Positions 32,808 through 41,376 of a DNA stretch of 64,000 bases are shown one piece after another. The notes beneath the pieces were generated by a model. The model made no database searches. It saw only the letters and a list, made by a program, of their open reading frames with translations, and was not told where the DNA came from. The stretch comes from Natronoarchaeum mannanilyticum. GTDB lineage: Archaea; Halobacteriota; Halobacteria; Halobacteriales; Natronoarchaeaceae. The translations under genes were made by a program, and so were the position numbers. The DNA lies in contig NZ_BAAADV010000007.1 of the NCBI RefSeq assembly GCF_039522665.1, positions 496,001 to 560,000 of the forward strand. The letters are read 5' to 3'. Position 1 is the first letter of the stretch. Every line of letters starts with the position of its first letter.

Positions 32808-33824
32808 GTGACTGATCCCGACGGCGACGCCCCTTCGGACGGCAGGCGAGCGCTGCTCGCGGGGATCGGTGCGGTCGCCTCGACCGCGCTCGCGGGCTGT
32901 CAGTCGACCTCGCCGCCGTCGAACGAGAGCGACGACGGAGATAGCCCGGACAACGCGACGGGAGACCCCGACACCGAGCCGCGCGACGAGACCGACGAGT
33001 CGGCGGGCGAGAACGCCGGTGAGGACGGCGACGACGGAGACGCCTGGACGGTCGAGAAAGACGTCCCGTACCGGAAGACGCCACAGCGCACGCTCCGGGC
33101 CGACGTGTATCGCCCCGTCGACGCCGAGACGCCGCCGGTCGTCGTCCACGCTCACGGCGGCGCGTGGCGGTTCGGCGACAAGGGGTTCCGCCCGCTGTTC
33201 GGCCGGCTCGCCGCGGCCGGGTACGCCACGGTCGACGTCCAGTACCGGCTGAGCAACGAGGCGACGTACCCCGGGCCGGTCCGGGACGTCGCCGGCGCGG
33301 TGCGGTGGGTCCGCGCGACGGCCGACGAGCGCGGCGTCGATCCCGCGCGCGTCGCGCTGGCCGGCTACTCCGCGGGCGGCCACCTCGCGGGGCTGGCGGC
33401 GATGGCGCCCGATCTCGACGCCGTCCGGCCCGAGGGGTTTTACCCGGACGCCGATCCGTCGGTCGACGCGTTCGTCGGCAACGCGGGCGTCTACGACTTC
33501 ACCGCCGAGGGGTACGGGAACGCCGCGCTGATCAGGCAGTTCATGGGCGGGTCGCGCTCGGCACATCCCGAGCGCTACGAGCAGGCCTCGCCGATCACGC
33601 ACGTCGACGCCGACGCCCCGCCGGCGCTGCTGTGTCACGGCACCGCCGACAGGATCGTCCCGTTCGAGCAGTCCGAGCGGTTCGCGGGTGCACTCGGCGA
33701 CGTGGGCGTCCCGGTCGAGCGCCTGACGATCGAGGGGGCAGGCCACCTCTTTTACACCGCCGACCGGCGGCTCGACGCCATCGCCGGGGCGCAGATCGGG
33801 TTTCTGGACGACGTGCTCAAGTGA
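32808..33824 (+). CDS. Lipoprotein alpha/beta hydrolase (esterase)
   Basis: The 338-residue protein has a Tat-lipoprotein-like start (Arg13-Arg14, then ALLAGIGAVASTALAGC with lipobox Cys31), an acidic linker to about residue 80, and an alpha/beta-hydrolase domain. The oxyanion-hole HAHGGAW (114-120), nucleophile elbow GYSAGG (Ser188), a late Asp in CHGTADRIV and His in EGAGHLFY give a full catalytic triad of the BD-FAE/HSL esterase type. It is expected to be anchored outside the cell. It starts with GTG at 32808. The substrate is unknown, probably an ester. Confidence 0.87.
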   Translation: MTDPDGDAPSDGRRALLAGIGAVASTALAGCQSTSPPSNESDDGDSPDNATGDPDTEPRDETDESAGENAGEDGDDGDAWTVEKDVPYRKTPQRTLRADVYRPVDAETPPVVVHAHGGAWRFGDKGFRPLFGRLAAAGYATVDVQYRLSNEATYPGPVRDVAGAVRWVRATADERGVDPARVALAGYSAGGHLAGLAAMAPDLDAVRPEGFYPDADPSVDAFVGNAGVYDFTAEGYGNAALIRQFMGGSRSAHPERYEQASPITHVDADAPPALLCHGTADRIVPFEQSERFAGALGDVGVPVERLTIEGAGHLFYTADRRLDAIAGAQIGFLDDVLK

Positions 33825-33881
33825 GTGCGGGCGGACGCCGTAGCGACTCGAGTATTCAGACGGGCCGGGTGGTAGAATCGG

Positions 33882-34151
33882 CTACCCGAGCACCATGTAC
33901 GCGAACAGGAGCAGGAAGTACAGCGCCACCAGACTGCCCAGCACCTTCATTCGGAACACTTTGATGTCGTCGGTCTCGCCGCGGTAGGCATCCTGAAACG
34001 CCTCGCGCTCGGCGTCGTCGATCCGGTCGGGGTGGTCCAGCCCTTTGTGGAGCGTGCGGTGGCGCTCCTCGTGGAACGCCCGATCGCAGTACGGACATCG
34101 GTGGGCGGAGGCGTCGTCGGGGACGTTCACGACGGGGGACTGTTCGGACAT
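33882..34151 (-). CDS. C2H2 zinc-finger membrane protein next to coxC
   Basis: An 89-residue protein. A classic C2H2 finger (Cys19, Cys22, His35, His40: RCPYCDRAFHEERHRTLHKGLDH) is followed by an acidic helix and one C-terminal transmembrane segment (about 69-89). The finger would be cytoplasmic. It lies directly downstream of coxC, 34 bases away on the same strand, so it is probably expressed with the oxidase. It may regulate or assemble the complex; this is inference from position. Confidence 0.8.
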   Translation of the reverse strand: MSEQSPVVNVPDDASAHRCPYCDRAFHEERHRTLHKGLDHPDRIDDAEREAFQDAYRGETDDIKVFRMKVLGSLVALYFLLLFAYMVLG

Positions 34152-34185
34152 GGATGAAGACGCAAGTGGGGTTCGGCGGCGCCGG

Positions 34186-35037
34186 TCAGATCGACGCGCC
34201 GACGTAGAGGACGACGACCAGGAACACCCAGACGACGTCGACGAAGTGCCAGTACATCGAGACGGTGCTAACCGAGACGTGGCGCTCCGAGGAGTACTGT
34301 CCGAACAGCGCGCGCCCGAACACGATACCCAGCAGCACCGCGCCCAGCGAGACGTGCAGACCGTGCAGGCCCGTCAGCGCGTAGAACCCGTTGGAGTACG
34401 CGCCTTCGAAGACGCCGTACTCCATGTGGACGAGGAACTCGTAGTACTCGTAGGCCTGCCCGCCGAGGAAGATCACGCCCAGCGCGAGCGTCGTACCGAG
34501 CAGCGCGAGGAAGCGCTTGCGGTTCTCGTTGAGCAGCGCGACGTGGGCGAAGTGCATCGTGAAGCTGCTGGCGATCAGCAGGATCGTGTTGGCGATCACC
34601 AGATTCGTCACCAGCACTTCGGGGAGCACGATGTTCTCCCAGCCGCCCACGCGGACGAAGAAGTAGTAGACGAACAGCGCGCCGAACGTGGCGATCTCGG
34701 TCCCGAGGAACGTGAGCATCCCCCAGCGCAGCTTGGCCTCGTGCTTGTGGTCGGCCTCGCGGTTCCAGAAGTCGCTGACGAAGGCGTGGTACACCCAGCC
34801 GTACAGGCCGAGCAGGAACACCGCGGTGCTGGCGACGAAGATACCGCCGCCCAGCGTCGTCGACCCGAAGATCTCCCGCTGGGCCAGCACGTACAGCGCG
34901 GCCCCGATGTAGAAGCCCGATCCGCCGATCGCCGTGATGAAGGGCCACCAGCTCGCCTCGCCGAACCCGCGCGGGAAGTCCTGCACGGCCGGGAGGTGGT
35001 GCCCGTGGTCGTCCGACGTGTCGTCCGCTACGGTCAT
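34186..35037 (-). CDS. coxC: Cytochrome c oxidase subunit III
   Basis: A 283-residue, seven-segment membrane protein with subunit III features: WPFITAIGGSGFYIG, FVSDFWNREAD, TFLGTEIATFGALFVYYF, GVFEGAYSNGFYALTGLHGLHVSLG and the ending VSMYWHFVDVVWVFLVVVLYV. It is a core subunit of the heme-copper oxidase, lacking redox centres. The ATG at 35037 (MTVADDT) is chosen because the upstream ATG has no membrane relation. It is downstream of coxB on the same strand, with a 125-base gap, and upstream of the zinc-finger gene. Confidence 0.94.
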   Translation of the reverse strand: MTVADDTSDDHGHHLPAVQDFPRGFGEASWWPFITAIGGSGFYIGAALYVLAQREIFGSTTLGGGIFVASTAVFLLGLYGWVYHAFVSDFWNREADHKHEAKLRWGMLTFLGTEIATFGALFVYYFFVRVGGWENIVLPEVLVTNLVIANTILLIASSFTMHFAHVALLNENRKRFLALLGTTLALGVIFLGGQAYEYYEFLVHMEYGVFEGAYSNGFYALTGLHGLHVSLGAVLLGIVFGRALFGQYSSERHVSVSTVSMYWHFVDVVWVFLVVVLYVGASI

Positions 35038-35162
35038 ACCGATGGGTTGCAGTTGGACTACCAAAAATCCATCCAAGCGCGCCCGGGAGCGCGCCGCAGG
35101 CGAGCAGCGCTATCAAAGCCGACGAGAAAGCGAAAATCCGCTAGCAGAGAGAGCGACGTGAG

Positions 35163-35912
35163 TTACCGGAGGGTGGCTGACTCGTTACCGCCGCCGCTTT
35201 CCTCCATGCGACTCGCCATCTCCTCCTCGAAGTTCTCCTGGGTCTGGACGTGAGCGGTGAACAGCATCGTCGAGTGACCGACGCCGCAGAACTCCGTACA
35301 GTAGCCCTGGAACTGGCCGGTTTCGGTCGGCGTGGTCGTGATCGTAGATGTCGTTCCGGGTCGGGCCTGTTGCTTGAGGCCAAGTTCGGGCACGTGCATC
35401 ATGTGGAGCCAGTCCTCGGCGGTGATCCGGAAGTACACTTGCCGATCCTCGGGCAGGTACACTTCGTTGGTGGTCTGGACGCCCTCGTACTCGCCGGTGT
35501 AGTTGAACTGCCAGGCCCAGCTGTTCGTCGCCGTGACGTCGATGACGAAGTCCTCCTCGGGATCGGGCTGTTCGTCGGGGGCGACGGTGCTGATCTGCGG
35601 GCTGGCCATCACCTGAAAGGCGGCGAAGCCGACGAACAGCAGGATGATCGCGGTCGCGATCGTCCACGTGATCTCCAGCCGGCGGTTCTCCTGGGTCGGC
35701 TGGGGGTCGTCGTTGTTCCTGAACTTCAGGACCGCGTAGATGAGGATCCCTTCGACCAGCAGGGTGATGGGCAGGGCGACGACGAGCAGCTTGTCGTTGA
35801 GCTCCTGGATCATCCGGGCGGACTCCGAAGCCTGGGCGGACGCGGGCGCCGCAACGAGGAGCAACAGCGTCGCCGCGGACAGCGCGATCAGGGCCTTCCG
35901 CGTTCTCTTCAT
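35163..35912 (-). CDS. coxB: Cytochrome c oxidase subunit II (CuA)
   Basis: The 249-residue protein has a signal-like N-terminus, two transmembrane segments (about 45-65 and 82-103) and a CuA cupredoxin domain outside. The CuA ligands are readable: His173 (HMMHVPEL), Cys205, Glu207, Cys209, His213 and Met216 in YCTEFCGVGHSTM. It accepts electrons from a reduced carrier and passes them to subunit I. The TATA-like TTAAATAT is 28-35 bases upstream of the ATG at 35912. The downstream gene is coxC. Confidence 0.95.
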   Translation of the reverse strand: MKRTRKALIALSAATLLLLVAAPASAQASESARMIQELNDKLLVVALPITLLVEGILIYAVLKFRNNDDPQPTQENRRLEITWTIATAIILLFVGFAAFQVMASPQISTVAPDEQPDPEEDFVIDVTATNSWAWQFNYTGEYEGVQTTNEVYLPEDRQVYFRITAEDWLHMMHVPELGLKQQARPGTTSTITTTPTETGQFQGYCTEFCGVGHSTMLFTAHVQTQENFEEEMASRMEESGGGNESATLR

Positions 35913-35939
35913 TGGTGCTCGAAGCTTTGGAACTCTCGG

Positions 35940-35947
35940 TTAAATAT
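35940..35947 (-). promoter_or_regulatory. TATA box of coxB
   Basis: TTAAATAT (reads ATATTTAA on the minus strand) lies 28-35 bases upstream of the coxB ATG, in a short AT-rich island inside GC-rich DNA. It fits leaderless or short-leader transcription of coxBC. Confidence 0.6.
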
Positions 35948-36102
35948 GTGCTGACTTTCCGACCGGGAAGCGTCCGGATCGCGGACGGGAAGCGCCGGGC
36001 GAACGGCGGCCGCGACCGCGAACCCCCCATTTGACCCGACTTCGATCGGGAAGCCGAGCGGAAGCGCGGCGACTAAATACGTAGAGTCGAAGATACACGG
36101 AA

Positions 36103-36107
36103 GGAGG
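36103..36107 (+). promoter_or_regulatory. Shine-Dalgarno of the heme-synthase fusion gene
   Basis: GGAGG sits 10 bases before the GTG at 36118, and a TAAATA element lies at 36074-36079. This shows a leadered transcript and supports the GTG as start, unlike the leaderless pattern common in the window. Confidence 0.6.
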
Positions 36108-36117
36108 AACGATCGTC

Positions 36118-37620
36118 GTGTCCACTACTACGCCGGCGGGATCGACGGGGGAGAGCCGGCCGTTCCCGCTCGTGGGGAGCCACGAGCGGTTCACCTGGGC
36201 GCTCGCGGCCGCCGTGATCGGCGTCTACCTGCTGATCGTCGTCGGGGCGACGGCCACGCTGACCGAAGCCGCGGCGGCCTGCGGCTCGTGGCCGGGCTGT
36301 GGCGGCCGGCTGTCGGCGCCGCCGAGCGGCGATCTCGCGATCGCGATGGGGCATCGACTCGTCGCGCTGGTCGTCGGCGCGACGGTGCTGACGGTCGCGG
36401 TCGTGGGCTGGCTCGGCGGCGTCGCGCGACGCGTTCGCGGCGCGCTTGCGATCGCGGTCGTCCTGTACGCGGTGCAGGTCGGGATCGGCGCCGCGACGGC
36501 GACCGCGGGCGCGGTCGGAACACTGTCGACGCTGCACCTACTCTTTGGCACCGGCATCTTCGGAGCGCTGGTGCTCTCGCTGGCCTGGACGCTCGAAGCC
36601 GACACCGCGACGCCGGAAGATCGCGATCCGGTCGGTCGCGTCGAGGACGACGCCGAACCCGCCGAGACGCCCAGCCCCGGCGAAACCGATGCCGCCGACG
36701 AAACCGACGCCGTCGACGAGGTGCCGACGCCGGAGATCCCCGAGAGCGCGCTGGGGCGGGCCAAGCTCACCGCGTTCGCGTACTTCCGGCTGATGAAGCC
36801 GCGCCTGATGTGGCTGCTCTGTCTCGTCGCGTCGGCCGGCATGGCGCTGGCGGCCGGCGACGACCTCGCGATCAGGACGATCCTGTTGACGCTGGGCGGC
36901 GGCGTCCTCGCGATCGGCGCCAGCGGAACCTACAACCACGTGCTGGAACGGGACATCGACCGAAAGATGGCCCGCACCTCGGATCGGCCGGTCGCGACCC
37001 ACCTCGTCCCGGTCCGCAACGCGCTGGCCTTTGCCGGCCTGCTGACGGTCGCGTCGCTGGCGCTGTTCGTGCAGGTCAACCTGCTCGCGGCCGCGCTGGG
37101 ACTGGTCGCGATCCTGTTCTACAGCGTGATCTACACGCTCGTCCTGAAGCCAAACACCGTCCAGAACACCGTCATCGGCGGCGCCGCGGGCGCCCTGCCG
37201 GCGATGATCGGCTGGGCAGCGGTGACCGGTAAGGTCGGCCTCCCCGGACTGGCGCTCGCGGGCGTCATTTTCCTGTGGACGCCGGCGCACTTCTACAACC
37301 TCGCGCTGGCGTACAAGGAGGACTACGCCCGCGGCGGGTTCCCGATGATGCCGGTCGTCCGCGGCGAGGCGGTCACCCGCAAGCACATCCTGCTGTACCT
37401 CGCGGCGACGCTGCTGGGCGCGAGCGCGCTCTCGGCGGTGGCCGACCTGGGCGTGCTGTACGCCGCGACGGCCGTCGCGTTCGGCGCCGCGTTCCTGTGG
37501 GCCGTCGTCAGGCTCCACCGCGAGCGCACCGAAGGCGCAGCGTTCCGGGCGTTCCACGCCTCGAACGCCTACCTGGGCGCGCTCCTGATCGCGATCGTCG
37601 TCGACGCCATGGCCTTCTGA
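36118..37620 (+). CDS. ctaB: Fused half heme-A synthase (CtaA/COX15-like) and heme O synthase (CtaB)
   Basis: The 500-residue protein carries two heme-biosynthesis parts. Residues about 25-160 form four transmembrane segments with a Cys pair (Cys55, Cys61: ACGSWPGC) and two histidines at helix ends (His79 in MGHRLVAL, His140 in STLHLLFG): the features of one CtaA/COX15 half. After an acidic linker (162-212), residues about 213-500 form a UbiA-fold farnesyltransferase with the NHVLERDIDRKMARTSDRP motif of CtaB. CtaB adds farnesyl to heme B; CtaA oxidises heme O to heme A. It is divergent from coxB. It starts at GTG 36118 with a Shine-Dalgarno. Confidence 0.92.
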   Translation: MSTTTPAGSTGESRPFPLVGSHERFTWALAAAVIGVYLLIVVGATATLTEAAAACGSWPGCGGRLSAPPSGDLAIAMGHRLVALVVGATVLTVAVVGWLGGVARRVRGALAIAVVLYAVQVGIGAATATAGAVGTLSTLHLLFGTGIFGALVLSLAWTLEADTATPEDRDPVGRVEDDAEPAETPSPGETDAADETDAVDEVPTPEIPESALGRAKLTAFAYFRLMKPRLMWLLCLVASAGMALAAGDDLAIRTILLTLGGGVLAIGASGTYNHVLERDIDRKMARTSDRPVATHLVPVRNALAFAGLLTVASLALFVQVNLLAAALGLVAILFYSVIYTLVLKPNTVQNTVIGGAAGALPAMIGWAAVTGKVGLPGLALAGVIFLWTPAHFYNLALAYKEDYARGGFPMMPVVRGEAVTRKHILLYLAATLLGASALSAVADLGVLYAATAVAFGAAFLWAVVRLHRERTEGAAFRAFHASNAYLGALLIAIVVDAMAF

Positions 37621-37646
37621 GGCCCACTTCGACCCTCCCCATCCAC

Positions 37647-38363
37647 ATGACAGAATTCGCGAGCGCGGACAGACTCGAACGACTGATCCCCGAACGGCGG
37701 ACGCTCTTACTGTACGCCGTCGCGCTCAACACCGAGGTGCTGGTCGTCCTGCTGTACCTGCTGGTGACCGGCTCGACGCTGGGGACGTTCGGCGTCTACG
37801 GGATGGTCTGGGTCACCGTCGGCGCGTGGGTGATCTACCGCACCGAGCCCGCGTCGACCGACCCGCGGCGGCGTCGCGCCGCCGCCGCGATCGCGGGTGC
37901 GTACTTCCTCGTGCTGGCGCTCGTCCAGGGGCTGGTCTCGCCGGGGCCGACGCTCGCCGCGCGCCTCGGGCTCGACGCCGCCGCTGCGGTCGACGCCTCG
38001 GTGTACGCGACCGGGTTCGGGACCACGATCCAGGGGCCGCCGGGGATCACCCCGGCGATCCACTACACAGGCGCGTACCTCGATCTCACGCTCGTTCCGG
38101 CGTACGTCGTGGGGTACGGCGCGCTCGCGTACCTCGTGTACGCGACGATCATCGACGCCGCGCGCGCGTCGGTTTCCGGGCTGCTCGGGCTCGTCTCCTG
38201 CGTGAGCTGCACCTGGCCGCTGATCGCCTCGCTGATCGCCGGCGTCACCGGCGGCTCGGCCAGCGCGCTCACCGGGGCGGCGTCCGGGCTGGGCTTCGGC
38301 GTCTCTACCGGCGTGTTCGTCCTGACGGTCGCGCTGTTGCACTGGCGGCCGTTCGGTCGGTGA
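37647..38363 (+). CDS. Membrane protein with CVSC motif, cox-linked
   Basis: A 238-residue multi-pass membrane protein (about six to seven segments). A CVSC pair lies inside the segment after residue about 185 (GLLGLVSCVSCTWPLIASLIAG), and Gly-rich segments resemble polytopic redox or copper-handling proteins. It begins 27 bases after the ctaB stop on the same strand, so co-expression is likely. The role is unknown; handling of copper, heme or disulfides for the oxidase is a reasonable guess from context. The ATG at 37647 is the first good start. Confidence 0.75.
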   Translation: MTEFASADRLERLIPERRTLLLYAVALNTEVLVVLLYLLVTGSTLGTFGVYGMVWVTVGAWVIYRTEPASTDPRRRRAAAAIAGAYFLVLALVQGLVSPGPTLAARLGLDAAAAVDASVYATGFGTTIQGPPGITPAIHYTGAYLDLTLVPAYVVGYGALAYLVYATIIDAARASVSGLLGLVSCVSCTWPLIASLIAGVTGGSASALTGAASGLGFGVSTGVFVLTVALLHWRPFGR

Positions 38364-38464
38364 GCGACCGCGAGCAGCCGAGTGTCGCGCCGGTGGCGTC
38401 GCTCTCGTTGCGATCCGAAGGTGGCCCGAACATAGAAGTGGACCACCCGTATCACAGTTAGAGC

Positions 38465-40717
38465 ATGCGCGGCGACGACCGTCCGCTTCCGGACGGGCTC
38501 TATCGGACGATATTCGAGGAAGCCGACATCGGGATCGCAATCAACGATCCGGAGAACGGGACGTTCGGGGACGTCAACCCGAGGTACGCGGAGATGCTCG
38601 GCTACGACGCCGACGAGCTTCGCGACACGCGGATCGACGCGATCAGCGCCGAGGATCCCTCGTTCGATCAGGAAGCCGCCGAAGAGCGGCTACAGCGGGT
38701 GCTCGAGGGGGAGCCCCAGAAGTTCGACTGGCTCTTCGAACGCAAAGACGGGACGGAGATCTGGACGGAAGTGAGCCTCAAGCGGACGACCGTCGACGGC
38801 AACGTCCGCGTGCTCGCGTTCGTCAGGGACATCACCGAGAGCAAGGAACGAAAGTGGGATCTGGAGTTCTTCGAGGAACTGGTCGAAACCATCGGCGTCG
38901 GCGTCGGCGTTTACCGGGCTGACGGAACGATCGAGTACGTGAACGAGCGGTTCGCGGAGAACCTCGACGCCGACAGGGACGCCCTGCGAGGGGTGAAGAT
39001 CTGGGAGATCAACCCGGACGTCGATCCCGATCGATTCGACGAGTACTGGGCGTCGTTCGACGACGGCGAGACGCGCACGGCGGAAACCGTCCACTCGTTC
39101 GAGGGCAGCGAGGTTCCCGTCGAGACGGTGACGACCTGCAAAGAGATCAACGACACGCTCTATCACTTCGGGACGGTCCAGGATATCTCCGACAGGAAGG
39201 AACAGGAAGAGCGGTTCCAGGCGTTCGTCGAGCAATCCAACGACATCATCACCGTGCTCGGCGCGGACGGAACCTACCAGTACCAGAGCCCGTCGGCCCA
39301 GCGGATACTCGGCTACGAACGGGGCGAACTGATCGGCGAAAACGCCTTCGAGTACATTCACCCAGAGGACCGCGAGGAAGTACTCGGGAAGTTCGAGCAG
39401 GCGATCAACGAGCCGAGCATGCCGCCGGTCGTCGAGTACCGGTTCCGACACGCCGACGGTTCGTGGCGCTGGCTCGAGTCGCGAGGGTTCAACCAGCTCG
39501 ACAACTCCGCGGTCGAGGGGTTCGTGGTCAACAGTCGCGACGTGACCGAACGAAAGCGCCACGAACGCCAGATCGCCGACATGCACGACGCGACCCGGAC
39601 GATGTTCCAGGCGACAGATGCGGAGCGCATCTGCGAGATCGCGGTCGAGACCGCCGAGACCATCCTCGATCATCCGATCGCCGGGGTCTGGTTGTGCGAC
39701 GAGAGCGGCGAACGGCTCGAACCGATCACGTCGACCGATGCCGCTCACGAGCTGATAGAGGAGTTCCCGGTCTACACCGAGGGGAACAGCCTCTCGTGGC
39801 GCGCGTACGAAACTGGCGAGCCGTTCGTCACCGGCGACCTGCGCGAGGAGTCCGGCGCGTACGACCCCGAGACGGAGCTGCGGAGCGAGTTGATCGTCCC
39901 GCTTGGCGACTACGGCGTGTTGAACATGGGCGCGGCGGCCGTCGACGCGTTCACCGACAACGACATCGCACTCGCAAAGCTACTGGGGGCGAACACGCGA
40001 GCTGCGCTGGGGCGCAACGATCGCGAACGGCTCCTGGAACGCCAGACCGACCAGATGGAGTTTTTCAACTCGATCCTCAGACACGACGTTCTCAACGCGG
40101 TCACCGTGATCAAATCCCGCGCCGAGTTCCTCGAAGCGGAGCTCGAGGGCGAGCAGTTGCGGGACGTGAAGACGATCATCAGCTGGAGCGACGATGTTCA
40201 GGAGATCGTCCAGCGTGTCCGAACCGTGCTGGAGACGTTGACCGGCGAGGGCGACCCGCAGCTCGAACCGATGCAGCTCGGACCTGAACTCCGCGCCGAG
40301 ATCGAGCGCGTTCGAGCGACGTATCCCGACGCCTCGTTCGACGTCGACGTGCCCGATGGCGCGCCGGTGCTGGCCAACGACCTGCTGGGAGACGTGCTGG
40401 GCAATATCGTGACGAACGCCGTCGATCACAACGACACCGCCGGCCTTCGCGTCTCGGTGACCGCAGAGCGCCGGAACGACGCCGTGATCGTCCGCATCGC
40501 CGACAACGGGCGAGGCGTCGACGACGATCGCAAAGAGGCCATCTTCCGTAGGGGTGAAACGGGCCACGCGAAGTCTGTGGGATCGGGCTTCGGACTGTTC
40601 TTCGTCGACGCCATGGTCGACGAGTACGGCGGCGAGGTCAGCGTCGAGGACAACGACGACGGCGGCGCGACCTTCGTGATCCGCCTTCCGGTTTCGGAAT
40701 CGGCCGATTCGACGTGA
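38465..40717 (+). CDS. PAS/GAF sensor histidine kinase
   Basis: The 750-residue cytosolic kinase has PAS domains at about 10-125, 130-245 and 250-370 (each ending in RDIT/QDIS/RDVT), a GAF-like domain at about 375-525, then the dimerisation/phospho-acceptor helix with His540 in FNSILRHDVLNAV. The ATPase domain carries NIVTNAVDHND, ADNGRGVDDD and GSGFGLFFVD. No transmembrane segment is seen, so it senses an internal signal. It starts at the ATG at 38465. The response regulator gene begins 53 bases downstream on the same strand and may be its partner. Confidence 0.93.
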   Translation: MRGDDRPLPDGLYRTIFEEADIGIAINDPENGTFGDVNPRYAEMLGYDADELRDTRIDAISAEDPSFDQEAAEERLQRVLEGEPQKFDWLFERKDGTEIWTEVSLKRTTVDGNVRVLAFVRDITESKERKWDLEFFEELVETIGVGVGVYRADGTIEYVNERFAENLDADRDALRGVKIWEINPDVDPDRFDEYWASFDDGETRTAETVHSFEGSEVPVETVTTCKEINDTLYHFGTVQDISDRKEQEERFQAFVEQSNDIITVLGADGTYQYQSPSAQRILGYERGELIGENAFEYIHPEDREEVLGKFEQAINEPSMPPVVEYRFRHADGSWRWLESRGFNQLDNSAVEGFVVNSRDVTERKRHERQIADMHDATRTMFQATDAERICEIAVETAETILDHPIAGVWLCDESGERLEPITSTDAAHELIEEFPVYTEGNSLSWRAYETGEPFVTGDLREESGAYDPETELRSELIVPLGDYGVLNMGAAAVDAFTDNDIALAKLLGANTRAALGRNDRERLLERQTDQMEFFNSILRHDVLNAVTVIKSRAEFLEAELEGEQLRDVKTIISWSDDVQEIVQRVRTVLETLTGEGDPQLEPMQLGPELRAEIERVRATYPDASFDVDVPDGAPVLANDLLGDVLGNIVTNAVDHNDTAGLRVSVTAERRNDAVIVRIADNGRGVDDDRKEAIFRRGETGHAKSVGSGFGLFFVDAMVDEYGGEVSVEDNDDGGATFVIRLPVSESADST

Positions 40718-40770
40718 GCGTTCCTACGCGGGGACCACATTTATGCGAGGGAGTGACAAACCGTCCCGGT

Positions 40771-41376
40771 ATGGATGACACCGACCGGCCCGTCGTCCTC
40801 GTCGTCGAGGACGAACCGGACGTCGCGGAGACCTACGAGCGGTGGCTTCGCTCCGAGTACGACGTCCGTGTAGCGGACGACGGCCCGACCGCGCTCGAGG
40901 AGCTCGACGGGACGGTCGACGTGGTGCTGCTCGACCGAATGATGCCCGGGATGTCCGGCGAGGAGGTCCTCCGAGAGATCCGCGATCGGGGCGTCGACTG
41001 CCGGGTCGCGATGGTCACGGCGGTCGATCCCGACTTCGACGTCATCGAGATGGGATTCGACGAGTACGTCACGAAGCCGCCCGAACGCGACGAACTGCTC
41101 GAGACCGTCGAGCGGCTGGTCGACCGCGCGTCGCTCGACGACGAGATGCAGGAGTACTACGCGCTGGTCGCCCGCCGGAGCGCGCTCGAAGACGAGAAGA
41201 CGAGCGAAGAACTGGCCGACAGCGAGGAGTACGCCGAACTCGTCGATCGGATCGAAGCCGAGCGCGCGACGGTCGACGAAGATCTCGGAGATATGTCGTC
41301 CGACAGGGGGTTCGTCGGCGCCGTGCGCGAGATCGTGGACGAGGACGAGTCGACGAAAGGGGGCGATCGAACGTGA
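40771..41376 (+). CDS. HalX-type response regulator
   Basis: The 201-residue protein has a receiver domain with acidic pocket Glu13/Asp14, phosphorylation site Asp55 (LLDRMMPG) and Lys102 (YVTKPPE). The C-terminal about 70 residues form an acidic helical HalX-type output segment (EMQEYYALVARRSALEDEKTSEELADSEEYAELVDRI). HalX output is non-DNA-binding as far as known. The ATG at 40771 is preferred; an upstream ATG at 40714 overlaps the kinase gene end. It is translationally coupled to the ATPase gene, whose GTG overlaps its stop by 4 bases. Confidence 0.92.
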   Translation: MDDTDRPVVLVVEDEPDVAETYERWLRSEYDVRVADDGPTALEELDGTVDVVLLDRMMPGMSGEEVLREIRDRGVDCRVAMVTAVDPDFDVIEMGFDEYVTKPPERDELLETVERLVDRASLDDEMQEYYALVARRSALEDEKTSEELADSEEYAELVDRIEAERATVDEDLGDMSSDRGFVGAVREIVDEDESTKGGDRT

